Notes: generated from the sequence alone by a model not told the origin. Counted from the stretch's first letter, positions 8,719 to 17,639 are shown. The stretch: DNA of 64,000 bases from Flavobacterium sp. (GCA_023251135.1 JAHEZJ010000008.1:62001-126000); one strand, 5' to 3'. A program made the numbers and translations.

Positions 8719-11700
8719 ATGAAATACAATCCAAACGAAATCGAAACGAAATGGCAGAAGTATTGGGCAGAAAACCAAACTTTTGCGGCGAAAAACAATT
8801 CTGAAAAACCTAAACATTATGTGTTAGACATGTTTCCTTATCCTTCAGGAGCGGGATTACACGTAGGGCATCCGCTGGGTTACATAGCTTCAGATGTATA
8901 TTCCCGTTTCAAAAGACATCAGGGATTCAATGTTTTGCACCCAATGGGTTATGATAGTTTTGGATTACCCGCAGAACAATATGCGATTCAAACAGGACAG
9001 CGTCCTGAAGATACAACACGTGTTAATATTGACGGGGGAGTAGACAAAGAAGGAAAGCAAATTGCAGGATATAGAAAGCAGTTGGATAAAATTGGGTTTT
9101 CATTTGATTGGAGCCGTGAAGTGCGAACTTCAAATCCGGATTATTACAAACATACACAATGGATTTTTATCCAGTTGTTTAATTCATGGTACAACAAAAA
9201 TGCTGATAAAGCAGAAGATATAACCACTTTAATTGCTCTTTTTGAAAAAGAAGGAAATGCAACTGTAAATGCGGTTTCTGATGATAACATCGAAGCTTTT
9301 TCGGCTGAGGAATGGAAGGCTTTTTCGGCTGATAAACAAGAGAAAATTCTTTTGCAGTACAGATTGACTTATTTGGCAGAAACCGAAGTTAACTGGTGTC
9401 CTGGTTTGGGAACTGTTTTGGCCAATGACGAAATCGTAAACGGAGTATCAGAACGTGGAGGTTATCCGGTGATTCGTAAAAAAATGACTCAGTGGAGCAT
9501 GCGAATTTCGGCTTACGCGGAGCGTTTATTGCAAGGTTTAAACGAGATCGACTGGAGCGAATCTATAAAAGAATCACAAAGAAACTGGATTGGAAAATCG
9601 GTGGGCGCAATGGTTACTTTTAAATTGAAAAATCACGATGAAGTAATTGACGTTTTCACAACCCGTCCTGATACCATCTTTGGAGTTACTTTTATGACTT
9701 TGGCACCCGAGCATGATTTGGTGGCTAAAATTACAAGTCCCGAGCAAAAAGAAGCGGTTGAGGCGTATATCGAAAAAACTGCAAAACGTTCAGAGCGTGA
9801 GCGTATGGCTGATGTAAAAACAATATCGGGTGTATTTACCGGTGCTTATACAGAACATCCGTTTACAAAAGAGCCGATTCCGGTTTGGATTGGTGATTAT
9901 GTTTTGGCAGGTTACGGAACAGGTGCTGTAATGGCGGTTCCTTGCGGAGACGAAAGAGATTATGCTTTTGCGAATTTCTTTAAAGGTCAGAACGGAATGC
10001 AGGAGATTAAAAATATTTTTGCAAACGTTGATATTTCAGAAGCGGCATACGGTTCAAAAGACAATGTGGAGATCGCTAATTCTGATTTCTTAAACGGATT
10101 AAATTATAAAAAAGCCACTCAGGTTGCTATTGCCGAGTTGGAAAAAATAGGGCAAGGTGTCGGAAAAACCAATTATCGTTTGCGTGATGCGGTTTTCTCC
10201 CGTCAGCGTTATTGGGGAGAACCATTCCCGGTATATTATGTAAATGGTTTGCCAAAGATGATCGAGGCACAGCATTTGCCAATCATTTTGCCTGAGGTAG
10301 AAAAGTACTTACCAACCGAAGACGGTTTGCCTCCATTAGGAAACGCAGCGGTTTGGGCCTGGGATACAAAAAACAATAAAGTCGTTAATACCGACTTAGT
10401 AGATCATGCAACGATTTTTCCTTTAGAATTGAATACCATGCCAGGTTGGGCAGGAAGTTCATGGTACTGGATGCGTTATATGGATGCGCACAACGAAAGC
10501 GAGTTTGCAGGCAAAGAAGCGCTAGCGTATTGGGAAAGTGTTGATTTGTATATTGGAGGAAGCGAGCACGCGACCGGACATTTATTGTACTCCCGTTTCT
10601 GGAACAAATTTTTAAAAGACAAAGGTTTTGCTCCAACCGAAGAGCCATTCAAAAAACTGATCAATCAGGGAATGATTTTGGGAACTAGTGCTTTTGTCTC
10701 TAAGATAGGATTTAAAGTAAGTGCTTTTAAAAAACCAAAAGAATTGCTTGAAGGAGAAAAAAGGACTTTAGCTCATCAAGTAAGTACTCAATTAGCAGTT
10801 GGAGATGAAGATTTTGAGGAGTTTAATCAGATCGTTGAGAAAGTTGAAATTATAAATGATACATATTTATCTACGGACGTCATTGAGTATTTTAATCTAA
10901 CTTCTCAAAATGAAAATGATAAAGACTTTATGGAAATGCATCATAGACTTCGTCATCATTTTTTAGATAATGTTTATAAAGAATTGAATGAAAAAGGTTT
11001 TGATAAAAAGTATGATATTAAATTAAGTCCTTTAAATGGAGTTAGATTTTATAGATTGCATGTCCCAGTTAGTTTTGTTAATGGAAATGATGAATTAGAT
11101 TTTGAAAACTTAAAAAAATCAGACTTTCAATACAAAAACGCTACATTTTTAATGAAGAATGAGAAATTTTTTGTTTCTCGCGAAGTCGAAAAAATGTCGA
11201 AATCAAAATATAATGTAGTGACTCCGGACGATATTTGTGATGAATACGGAGCGGATACCTTACGTTTGTATGAAATGTTTTTAGGACCATTAGAGCAAGC
11301 TAAACCTTGGAATACTGCTGGAATCTCTGGGGTTTTTGGTTTCCTGAAAAAATTATGGAGATTGTATTTTGATGAAAATAACGGCTTAATCGTAAACAAC
11401 GATGAACCAACAAAAGACAACTTAAAATCATTGCATAAAACCATTAAAAAAGCAGCAGAAGACATCGAGAGTTTTTCTTTTAATACCTCTGTTTCTCAGT
11501 TTATGATTTGTGTAAACGAATTGTCTGCTCAAAATTGCCATTCAAGAGCCATTTTAGAGCCGTTAGCTATTTTAGTTTCGCCTTATGCACCGCATATTGC
11601 TGAGGAATTATGGCAGCAATTAGGAAATACAACTTCGATTTCAGAAGTTTCTTTCCCGGTTTTTGAAGCAAAACATTTGGTAGAAACGAGCAAAGAATAC

Positions 11701-11874
11701 CCAGTTTCGTTCAACGGAAAAATGCGTTTCACCATCGAATTGCCTTTGGATTTAACCAAAGAGCAAATCGAAGAAATTGTCATGAAAGATGAAAGAACTT
11801 TACGTCAGTTAGAGGGAAGAACTCCAAATAAAGTGATTATTGTTCCGGGTAAGATTATCAATCTTGTAGGATAA
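8719..11874 (+). CDS. leuS: Leucyl-tRNA synthetase
   Basis: LeuRS charges tRNA-Leu. The class I HIGH-type motif is HVGHPLGY near residue 50. The editing domain shows TTRPDTIFGVTFMTLAPEH. KMSKSK begins at residue 825, followed by DEYGADTLRLYEMF, and the anticodon-binding region is C-terminal. At 1051 residues it is longer than the roughly 930-950 I expect for flavobacterial enzymes. The extra length lies between GMILGTSAFV and the KMSKS loop (about 10699-11040). That stretch is Lys/Glu/Asn-rich and visibly more AT-rich than its flanks, but stays in frame. The gene is monocistronic. Confidence 0.96.
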   Translation: MKYNPNEIETKWQKYWAENQTFAAKNNSEKPKHYVLDMFPYPSGAGLHVGHPLGYIASDVYSRFKRHQGFNVLHPMGYDSFGLPAEQYAIQTGQRPEDTTRVNIDGGVDKEGKQIAGYRKQLDKIGFSFDWSREVRTSNPDYYKHTQWIFIQLFNSWYNKNADKAEDITTLIALFEKEGNATVNAVSDDNIEAFSAEEWKAFSADKQEKILLQYRLTYLAETEVNWCPGLGTVLANDEIVNGVSERGGYPVIRKKMTQWSMRISAYAERLLQGLNEIDWSESIKESQRNWIGKSVGAMVTFKLKNHDEVIDVFTTRPDTIFGVTFMTLAPEHDLVAKITSPEQKEAVEAYIEKTAKRSERERMADVKTISGVFTGAYTEHPFTKEPIPVWIGDYVLAGYGTGAVMAVPCGDERDYAFANFFKGQNGMQEIKNIFANVDISEAAYGSKDNVEIANSDFLNGLNYKKATQVAIAELEKIGQGVGKTNYRLRDAVFSRQRYWGEPFPVYYVNGLPKMIEAQHLPIILPEVEKYLPTEDGLPPLGNAAVWAWDTKNNKVVNTDLVDHATIFPLELNTMPGWAGSSWYWMRYMDAHNESEFAGKEALAYWESVDLYIGGSEHATGHLLYSRFWNKFLKDKGFAPTEEPFKKLINQGMILGTSAFVSKIGFKVSAFKKPKELLEGEKRTLAHQVSTQLAVGDEDFEEFNQIVEKVEIINDTYLSTDVIEYFNLTSQNENDKDFMEMHHRLRHHFLDNVYKELNEKGFDKKYDIKLSPLNGVRFYRLHVPVSFVNGNDELDFENLKKSDFQYKNATFLMKNEKFFVSREVEKMSKSKYNVVTPDDICDEYGADTLRLYEMFLGPLEQAKPWNTAGISGVFGFLKKLWRLYFDENNGLIVNNDEPTKDNLKSLHKTIKKAAEDIESFSFNTSVSQFMICVNELSAQNCHSRAILEPLAILVSPYAPHIAEELWQQLGNTTSISEVSFPVFEAKHLVETSKEYPVSFNGKMRFTIELPLDLTKEQIEEIVMKDERTLRQLEGRTPNKVIIVPGKIINLVG

Positions 11875-11898
11875 ATAAATTTTTTAATACTATAAATA

Positions 11899-11943
11899 AA
11901 ATTCCAAATTCCAATTTTACGATTGGGGTTTGGGATTTTTTTT
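11899..11943 (+). terminator. leuS terminator built from TTCCAAATTCCAA repeat
   Basis: Bases 11899-11915 can pair with 11922-11938 along 17 positions (Watson-Crick plus G-U), with a 6-base loop and a T run at 11936-11943. It begins 25 bp after the leuS stop. The 5' arm is the flavobacterial TTCCAAATTCCAA intergenic repeat. Confidence 0.7.
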
Positions 11944-11945
11944 GT

Positions 11946-12076
11946 TTGTCATTTCGACCAACGGGAGAAATCACACCAGTTAATCGACAAAGATTGTCGA
12001 CATAGTTTGCGGAGTTCCTTGTGTGATTTGCTTCGCCTATTCGCTATCGCTAGAGCCTCGTTCCTCGAAATGACAA
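11946..12076. repeat. GTCATTTCGA inverted-repeat element
   Basis: This 131-bp palindromic element is bounded by a 12-bp perfect inverted repeat (TTGTCATTTCGA at 11946 and TCGAAATGACAA ending 12076). A nested stem GAAATCACAC/GTGTGATTT (11967-11976 with 12021-12029) and an inner TCGACAA/TTGTCGA hairpin are also present. It has no coding capacity of its own. A truncated relative lies at about 61810. It looks like a non-autonomous repeat of the kind scattered through flavobacterial genomes. Confidence 0.65.
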
Positions 12077-12102
12077 GATTGCGGAGTTGCTTCATTTTTT
12101 TG

Positions 12103-12130
12103 TTGGAATTTGGAATTTGGAATTTGGAAT
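12103..12130. repeat. Four tandem TTGGAAT heptamers
   Basis: TTGGAAT is repeated four times without interruption. The same heptamer or its complement recurs at 11901-11914, 12286-12299, 15911-15955, 16065-16104, 43973-44033 and 60577-60613, always between genes. The rest of 12131-12332 holds one more copy and nothing else recognisable. Confidence 0.7.
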
Positions 12131-12332
12131 TTTTCTATCGCATTTACTGCAGCTTTATTTTTAAATGGATGATCAAAATGTTAGCTGCGAAAAAAAACTT
12201 GAAATAATTTTTAAAAAAAATAATCGATACCTCAGTGTACGTAATCCCTTGTAAATATTGGGGTTTTGGCTTATAGAGGAAGTTTGGAATTTGGAATTTA
12301 GAGATTAAATTTTATTTTTTTTTAAAACGATT

Positions 12333-12358
12333 TGTAACATTTTGAAACTTCTCGTATC
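12333..12358 (+). promoter_or_regulatory. Candidate ECF-sigma promoter
   Basis: TGTAAC (12333-12338), 14 bp, then CGTATC (12353-12358) resembles an ECF-type -35/-10 pair upstream of an operon that encodes an ECF sigma factor. There is no TAnnTTTG box nearby. The spacer is a little short for ECF promoters, so autoregulation is only a suggestion. Confidence 0.3.
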
Positions 12359-12409
12359 CAAAAGGCGAATTTAACTAATAAACCATTTAACAACTTAAAT
12401 CTATTAAAA

Positions 12410-13258
12410 ATGAAAAAGTATATCATCTTAGTTATCGCCTTATTATTTTCAGCTGTATGTTTAAATGTATTTGCACAAACAAAAGCTTATCCGTTTGAGG
12501 TTCTTAAAACCGGAAAAGGAAAACAAACGATTCTCTTCATTCCGGGATTTGCTTCTTCAGGAGATGTGTGGAAAGATACCAGAGCTAATTTTGAAAAAGA
12601 CTTTACCTGTTATACACTTACAATGGCTGGTTTTGCCGGAGTAAAACCACAACCGAATGCCTCTTTTAAAAACTGGGAAACCGAAATTGCCAGTTTTATC
12701 AAAACAAATAAAATCGAAAAACCAATCATAGTTGGTCATAGTATGGGTGGAGGATTTGCATTGGCCTTAGCAGCAGATTATCCGGAATTGGTGGGTAAAA
12801 TTGTGGTAGTCGATGCGCTTCCATGTATGGCGGCATTAATGGATCCTGCTTTCAAAGCAAAAGAAAATAACGACTGTTCGCCAATGGTGAATCAAATGAC
12901 GACAATGACAGATACTCAGTTTCAGGACATGCAGAAAAAAACTATGCCGCGTCTTGTTCAGGATGCTTCAAAAATCGATATGATTGTAGACTGGAGTGTA
13001 AAATCAGACCGAAAAACATTCGCTGAAATGTATTGTGATTTTTCTAATACCGATTTGAGAGAAAAAATTTCGAATGTAAAATGTCCATCATTAATTTTAC
13101 TGGAGTCATATTTTGTAAATTTAAAACCTGCTATTGAAGGACAGTATCAGAATTTAAAAAATGCAAACTTTCAATATGCTGCTAAAGGGTTACATTTTAT
13201 CATGTATGATGATGCAGCATGGTATTTAAATCAGGTGAGTAATTTCGTAAAATCGTAA
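12410..13258 (+). CDS. Exported alpha/beta hydrolase
   Basis: The 282-residue protein starts with a signal peptide (MKKYIILVIALLFSAVCLNVFAQT). The alpha/beta hydrolase fold follows: FIPGFASSGDVW (oxyanion region), the nucleophile elbow GHSMGGG, and a late His in AKGLHFIMYDDA that completes the triad. Substrate unknown. Its stop is 2 bp before the ECF sigma gene, so it is the first gene of a three-gene operon. That makes it a likely target of, or input to, the sigma system. Confidence 0.82.
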   Translation: MKKYIILVIALLFSAVCLNVFAQTKAYPFEVLKTGKGKQTILFIPGFASSGDVWKDTRANFEKDFTCYTLTMAGFAGVKPQPNASFKNWETEIASFIKTNKIEKPIIVGHSMGGGFALALAADYPELVGKIVVVDALPCMAALMDPAFKAKENNDCSPMVNQMTTMTDTQFQDMQKKTMPRLVQDASKIDMIVDWSVKSDRKTFAEMYCDFSNTDLREKISNVKCPSLILLESYFVNLKPAIEGQYQNLKNANFQYAAKGLHFIMYDDAAWYLNQVSNFVKS

Positions 13259-13260
13259 TA

Positions 13261-13734
13261 ATGGAATTTGAAGTTATCTATAAAAAATATTGGGATAGAA
13301 TTTTCAGGCTTTGCATGGGTTTTGTAAATGACTATGATATCGCACAGGATCTGGCTCAGGAGACTTTTGTTATTGTATGGCAAAAATTGGATACTTTTAG
13401 AAGTGAGTCGGGTATTGGAACCTGGATTTTTAGGATAGCCTCTAATAACTGTTTGCGGCAAATTGAAAAAGACAAACGTTTTCTTAAATCAGATCTTCCG
13501 GTTAATTTGCAGGAAGAAAAACAACAATCGTTAGAACCGCAAATCCAGTTTTTGTACAAGTGTATTGCTGAACTGCCGGAAACGGAACGTATTATTATTT
13601 CGCTCGAACTTGAAGAGGTTAAGCAGGCTGAGATTGCCAAAATCGTAGGGCTTTCAGAAGCGAATACAAGAGTGAAAATTCACAGGATAAAGGAAAAACT
13701 GACTCAAAAATTTAAGGAAAATGGACGACAATAA
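13261..13734 (+). CDS. ECF-type RNA polymerase sigma factor
   Basis: The 157-residue protein has the two-domain ECF layout. Region 2 spans roughly residues 1-70 (YDIAQDLAQETFVIVWQKL and GIGTWIFRIASNNCLRQ). Region 4 spans roughly 95-150, with the helix-turn-helix QAEIAKIVGLSEANTRVKIHRIKEKL. The gene follows the hydrolase after 2 bp and overlaps the next membrane-protein gene by 14 bp. That is the usual layout for a sigma factor and its anti-sigma partner. It may initiate from the candidate ECF site at 12333. Confidence 0.92.
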   Translation: MEFEVIYKKYWDRIFRLCMGFVNDYDIAQDLAQETFVIVWQKLDTFRSESGIGTWIFRIASNNCLRQIEKDKRFLKSDLPVNLQEEKQQSLEPQIQFLYKCIAELPETERIIISLELEEVKQAEIAKIVGLSEANTRVKIHRIKEKLTQKFKENGRQ

Positions 13735-14317
13735 CAATATAGACTTTAAAGATTTATGGAAAAAACAAACCGTAAGTCAACCCGACATGAAGGATTTGCT
13801 GCTGAGACTGAAACAATTTAAAGCTGCCGGTTTGCGTCAATTGTGGATCACCAATATACTGCTTTTGGCAACCACTGCTTTTATTATTTTTGTTTGGTAC
13901 TATTACCAGCCGGAATTCATTTCGACCAAAATAGGAATTGTACTCGTGATTTTGGCTATGATTATGTATGTAGGTGTTTACAACAGATTGTTGGCGGGTT
14001 ATAAAAATATTGATGCGACACAATCCAATCAGGACTACCTGCAGCGATTGATTTTAATTCGAAAAAAACAGCAATACCTGCAGTCTACGGTTCTGAATTT
14101 GTACTTTATTTTACTGGGTGTTGGAATCTGTCTGTACATGTACGAATACGCTTCAAGAATGAGTTCTCTTTCTGCGGCGTTGGTCTATGGAGTAACATTG
14201 CTTTGGATGGGGGTAAACTGGTTTTACATTCGCCCGAAACAAATTAAAAAACAGCAGGAAAAAATAAACAGCCTGATTGACAAGTTTGATGAGGTTAACA
14301 AGCAGCTGGAGTTGTAA
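13721..14317 (+). CDS. Four-helix membrane protein, candidate anti-sigma factor
   Basis: The 198-residue protein has a cytoplasmic N-terminal segment of about 40 residues (FKDLWKKQTVSQPDMKDLLLRLKQF). Two transmembrane helices follow (about 42-60 and 68-85), then a charged linker, two more helices (about 123-140 and 150-167) and a Lys-rich C-terminal coil. It overlaps the ECF sigma gene by 14 bp and so is coupled to it. No anti-sigma domain is recognisable by motif. The assignment comes from position, membrane topology and the short soluble N-terminus. Confidence 0.55.
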   Translation: MDDNNNIDFKDLWKKQTVSQPDMKDLLLRLKQFKAAGLRQLWITNILLLATTAFIIFVWYYYQPEFISTKIGIVLVILAMIMYVGVYNRLLAGYKNIDATQSNQDYLQRLILIRKKQQYLQSTVLNLYFILLGVGICLYMYEYASRMSSLSAALVYGVTLLWMGVNWFYIRPKQIKKQQEKINSLIDKFDEVNKQLEL

Positions 14318-14452
14318 AATGACTTTGCAGTATTTATGAAAATATTATGATAATACCCTGACTTTAAGATGTCAAAATGACAATTTTTGAATTTGGTTCA
14401 GAATTTGCGGTTTGTTTTGTAAATTTAATAATCAATCAAAAAAAATAAAGAT

Positions 14453-15139
14453 ATGGGAAGTGGATATTTAATTCTTGCGGGAGCAATTATGTTGTTCAGC
14501 TGGTTAGTGAGTTCGAGACTCAAGAGTAAATTTGAGTTGTATTCTAAACTGCAATTGAGAAACGGAATGAGTGGTGCCGAAATCGCCGAGAAAATGTTGG
14601 CTGATAATGGTATTAGGGATGTTCGTGTCATTTCGACACCGGGTCAATTGACCGATCATTATAATCCTGCAGATAAAACAGTCAATTTAAGCGAAGCGGT
14701 TTACAACCAACGCAATGCTGCCGCTGCCGCAGTAGCTGCACACGAATGTGGACACGCTGTGCAACATGCAGTGGGGTATGAGTGGCTTACGATGCGTTCT
14801 AAATTGGTGCCCATTGTAAGTGTCGCATCCAATTATGTGCAATGGATTCTGTTAGCCGGAATTTTGATGATCAGAACCTTTCCGGGGCTGTTGCTGATTG
14901 GAATTATCATTTTTGCAGCAACTACATTGTTTACGATTATTACCTTGCCGGTAGAATATGATGCAAGTAACAGAGCGCTGGCCTGGTTGGAGAATAAACA
15001 TATGCTAACGCAAGAAGAGCAGGCGGGAGCTAAAGATGCTTTGAAATGGGCTGCCAGAACTTATGTTGTGGCTGCAATCGGATCAATCGCAACGTTGTTG
15101 TATTATATCTCAATTTACTCCGGAAGCAGAAGGAATTAA
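14453..15139 (+). CDS. Zinc membrane metallopeptidase (YugP-like)
   Basis: The 228-residue membrane protein has an N-terminal transmembrane helix and the zinc motif HECGH at residues 97-101 within AAVAAHECGHAVQHA. Two or three hydrophobic segments follow (about 120-165 and 200-222). A second conserved stretch, EYDASNRALAWLE, supplies the likely third ligand region. This matches the neutral zinc metallopeptidase family of YugP (PF04298), of unknown substrate. The gene stands alone and is followed by a hairpin at 15185. Confidence 0.88.
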   Translation: MGSGYLILAGAIMLFSWLVSSRLKSKFELYSKLQLRNGMSGAEIAEKMLADNGIRDVRVISTPGQLTDHYNPADKTVNLSEAVYNQRNAAAAAVAAHECGHAVQHAVGYEWLTMRSKLVPIVSVASNYVQWILLAGILMIRTFPGLLLIGIIIFAATTLFTIITLPVEYDASNRALAWLENKHMLTQEEQAGAKDALKWAARTYVVAAIGSIATLLYYISIYSGSRRN

Positions 15140-15184
15140 TTAGATAATTAGGTAATTTGTCAATGAGATAATTTTTGATAGAAA

Positions 15185-15221
15185 TTAGGCCCGACAGGTT
15201 TTTAAAACCTTTCGGGTCTAA
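15185..15221. repeat. CCCGACAGGTTTT hairpin repeat, possible terminator
   Basis: TTAGGCCCGACAGGTTTT pairs with the following AAAACCTTTCGGGTCTAA with one mismatch. The same CCCGACAGGTTT core occurs at 45808 and 45876 as terminators. A degenerate half copy lies near 15274. It probably ends transcription of the zinc peptidase gene, although the T run is weak. Confidence 0.5.
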
Positions 15222-15358
15222 TTGTTTATAAGGGTAGAAGAATTATCTACTTGATATATTAAAAAGTTTAAACCGGACAGGTTTGTTATTTAAAAAAACG
15301 TAAGTAAAATTATCTAATTTTCTCATTATCTAATTTTCTCATTACTGCATTAGGATCT

Positions 15359-15829
15359 CTAAAGCTGAATTTGTCTGTCAATCTGCTGATCCAGCGAAAT
15401 AAAAGTTTCTGTTCTGGAAACGCCTTCTATTGCCTGGATTTTGGTGTTTAAAAGCTGCATTAGGTGTTCGTTGTCGCGACAGATGATTTTAATCAAAACG
15501 GACCAGTTTCCTGTCGTATAGTGGCACTCTAAAACCTCGGGAATCTTCTTTAAATCTTTTACGGCTTCAGAGTTTCTGGAAGCTTTGTCCAGATAAACGC
15601 CAACAAATGCCATGGTGTTGTATCCCAGTACTTTCGGGTTAACGGTGAATTTTGAGCCTGAAATAACACCTGATTGTTCCAGTTTTTTTAAACGCTGATG
15701 TATCGCAGCTCCTGAAATGCCTATTTTATTAGCAATTTGTAAAATGGGTTTTCGGGCATCGTCCATCAGGTAGCGCAGGATTTCTTTATCGATACCGTCA
15801 ATTTCAATTATAAGGGAGTTGATTTTCAT
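15359..15829 (-). CDS. Lrp/AsnC-family transcriptional regulator
   Basis: The 156-residue protein has an N-terminal winged helix-turn-helix (about residues 12-65: IDKEILRYLMDDARKPILQIANKIGISGAAIHQRL). A RAM/AsnC ligand-binding domain follows (FVGVYLDKASRNSEAV, then VLECHYTTGNWSVLIKI). Such regulators sense amino acids. It is transcribed alone and divergently from nothing close, so the target cannot be read from context. Confidence 0.92.
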   Translation of the reverse strand: MKINSLIIEIDGIDKEILRYLMDDARKPILQIANKIGISGAAIHQRLKKLEQSGVISGSKFTVNPKVLGYNTMAFVGVYLDKASRNSEAVKDLKKIPEVLECHYTTGNWSVLIKIICRDNEHLMQLLNTKIQAIEGVSRTETFISLDQQIDRQIQL

Positions 15830-16064
15830 TGGAGTTGTGATTTGAAACTAAATTTAGTAATCTGGTTTTAGATGTAAATCAAATGTACTCATAATGATTT
15901 GAAAAGAAAAATTCCAAATCTCAAATTCCAAATCCCAAAATTCAAATTTGGAATAAGTTATGGTTTGGTTTCGATCGTGGGGATGCTGGAGTTGATAATG
16001 AAATGATCTGCAAGAGTTGCAATCATGGGCTGCGTTTGAAAAATTGCGACAGGATAAAAAAGAA
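15830..16064. other. Intergenic stretch with TTCCAAAT repeats
   Basis: Contains degenerate TTCCAAAT/CAAATCCCAAA repeats at 15911-15955 and no convincing reading frame on either strand. The part adjoining 15830 should carry the Lrp-gene promoter, but no clear -7 box was identified. Confidence 0.5.
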
Positions 16065-16104
16065 AAATTCCAAATTTCAACTCTAAAGTTGGAATTTGGA
16101 ATTT
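16065..16104 (-). terminator. hemD terminator made from the repeat family
   Basis: AAATTCCAAATTTCAACT (16065-16082) pairs with AGTTGGAATTTGGAATTT (16087-16104) at 17 of 18 positions. On the minus strand it is followed by a T-rich run. It lies 26 bp after the hemD stop. Confidence 0.65.
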
Positions 16105-16129
16105 AAATATTGTTATTTCCTAAAAGGTT

Positions 16130-16879
16130 TTATTTTCCTTTGTTTGCTTCGCTAATGTATTTTTCTAAAGCCATAGTCATCGAAGGCGTCTCAGGAGTTG
16201 GGGCAAGAATGTCGATTCTTAATCCGTGATCAAGCGCTTCTTTTTGAGTTGTGCTTCCAAAAACAGCAATTCGGGTATCGTTTTGTTTAAAATCAGGGAA
16301 GTTTTTAAACAATGATTTGATTCCGGTTGGACTAAAGAAGGCCAAAACATCATAATAAACATCCGCTAAGTCAGATAAGTCACTCATAACAGTTTTGTAA
16401 AAAACAGCTTGTGCCCAGTCTACTTTTAGATTGTTCAAAGTTATAGGTGCGTCGGCATTCAATTGATCAGATGCTGGCAACAGAAATTTTTCGTCTTTGT
16501 ACTTTTTGATAAGAGGTGATAAATCTGCAAAATCTTTTGCTCCAACGTAAATCTTACGTTTTCTATACACAACATACTTTTGCAGGTAAAATGCAACAGC
16601 TTCAGATTGGCAGAAATATTTCAATCCTTCAGGAACTTTATAACGCATTTCATCTGCTACTCTGAAAAAATGATCTACCGCATTACGGCTCGTCAAAATG
16701 ATCGCAGTATAATGATTAAGATCGATTTTTTGTAATCGTATCTCTTTTGCATTAACCCCTTCCACATGAATAAATGGTCTGAAATCAATTTTTATTTTGT
16801 GTTTTTGTTGGAGCTCAAAGTAAGGAGAATTTTCCACTTTAGGTTCAGGCTGTGACACCAAAATTGTTTTCACTTTCAT
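16130..16879 (-). CDS. hemD: Uroporphyrinogen-III synthase
   Basis: HemD closes hydroxymethylbilane to uroporphyrinogen III in tetrapyrrole synthesis. The family diverges strongly. Visible features are the first-domain SQPEPKVENSPYFELQQKH, TAIILTSRNAVDHFF near residue 80, and second-domain FFSPTGIKSLFKNFP followed by IAVFGSTTQKEALDHG. The start at MKVKTILVSQPEPK (16879) is preferred. A longer frame to 16918 would overlap the DUF4271 gene by 25 bp and adds a non-conserved sequence. It sits 14 bp after DUF4271 in one operon and ends in a hairpin. Confidence 0.85.
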   Translation of the reverse strand: MKVKTILVSQPEPKVENSPYFELQQKHKIKIDFRPFIHVEGVNAKEIRLQKIDLNHYTAIILTSRNAVDHFFRVADEMRYKVPEGLKYFCQSEAVAFYLQKYVVYRKRKIYVGAKDFADLSPLIKKYKDEKFLLPASDQLNADAPITLNNLKVDWAQAVFYKTVMSDLSDLADVYYDVLAFFSPTGIKSLFKNFPDFKQNDTRIAVFGSTTQKEALDHGLRIDILAPTPETPSMTMALEKYISEANKGK

Positions 16880-16893
16880 ATTATAAACATTTA

Positions 16894-17562
16894 CTAAGCC
16901 GCCTCTTTTGTAATCCAATAATACATGAAATAATAAGGGGCTATTTCAAGAGCGCAAAGATATAAAATAAAATAAAATAACTTGCTGATTATTGCATTTT
17001 GATACGTTTTTATTGAAATAAAATATGAGTATAGGCTTATACACAGCGAAATGGCTATTATTGCTAGGGGTACAATCTTCGGAATATTGTCATAATAAAA
17101 CAAAACAGCATTAATAGGAAGGATCAAAACGCCTATATAAGTTCTATAAGTGACTTTTTGTAAGTTAAAAAGGTCCGCAAATTCGTCAATATTGAAGGAG
17201 GTTGCTACAATTTTCTCAATTAAAAATTTTCCGAGAATAAAATAAAGTAAAAATGTGGCAAGCTGAATGAATAAAACCCAGTCTGTTTTAGAGGCATATC
17301 CAAAAATGTGCATCGTCAGTTGTATGAAAAAAGCATACGAAACAATTTGCACAAAAAACAAACCAACAGTAAAGCTGCTTCTTAAATGGTTGTTGTCGCG
17401 ATAGATTTTGGCGTATTTGTCTGAAAAAATAAGCTTGCTGAATTCGCTAAATCGGGTTTCATAAGCTGATTTAGTCATAGCAACAACGGCAAAGGTCAAC
17501 ACAAATAAAAGTGTCGCCCAGTCTTTGTTTTCCAGAATTCGGGGATGAAGTTGTTCAATCAT
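16894..17562 (-). CDS. DUF4271 membrane protein
   Basis: The 222-residue protein has about six hydrophobic segments and starts MIEQLHPRILENKDWATLLFVLTF, a pattern typical of DUF4271. The family occurs in Bacteroidota and its function is not known. It directly precedes hemD (14-bp gap), a pairing I recall from other flavobacteria. It is divergent from the mannosyltransferase gene, with the promoters packed in the 105-bp gap. Confidence 0.8.
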   Translation of the reverse strand: MIEQLHPRILENKDWATLLFVLTFAVVAMTKSAYETRFSEFSKLIFSDKYAKIYRDNNHLRSSFTVGLFFVQIVSYAFFIQLTMHIFGYASKTDWVLFIQLATFLLYFILGKFLIEKIVATSFNIDEFADLFNLQKVTYRTYIGVLILPINAVLFYYDNIPKIVPLAIIAISLCISLYSYFISIKTYQNAIISKLFYFILYLCALEIAPYYFMYYWITKEAA

Positions 17563-17639
17563 AGCAATGCAAAATTAGTAATTTTTTGTGTCAATACTTT
17601 TATTATATATTTATTATGAATCAAATGCTATAAAAAGTT

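Noticed and set aside
11923..12207. Open frame of 94 codons on the plus strand
   Set aside because: It translates the GTCATTTCGA inverted-repeat element and the TTGGAAT heptamers; composition and lack of a promoter argue against a gene.
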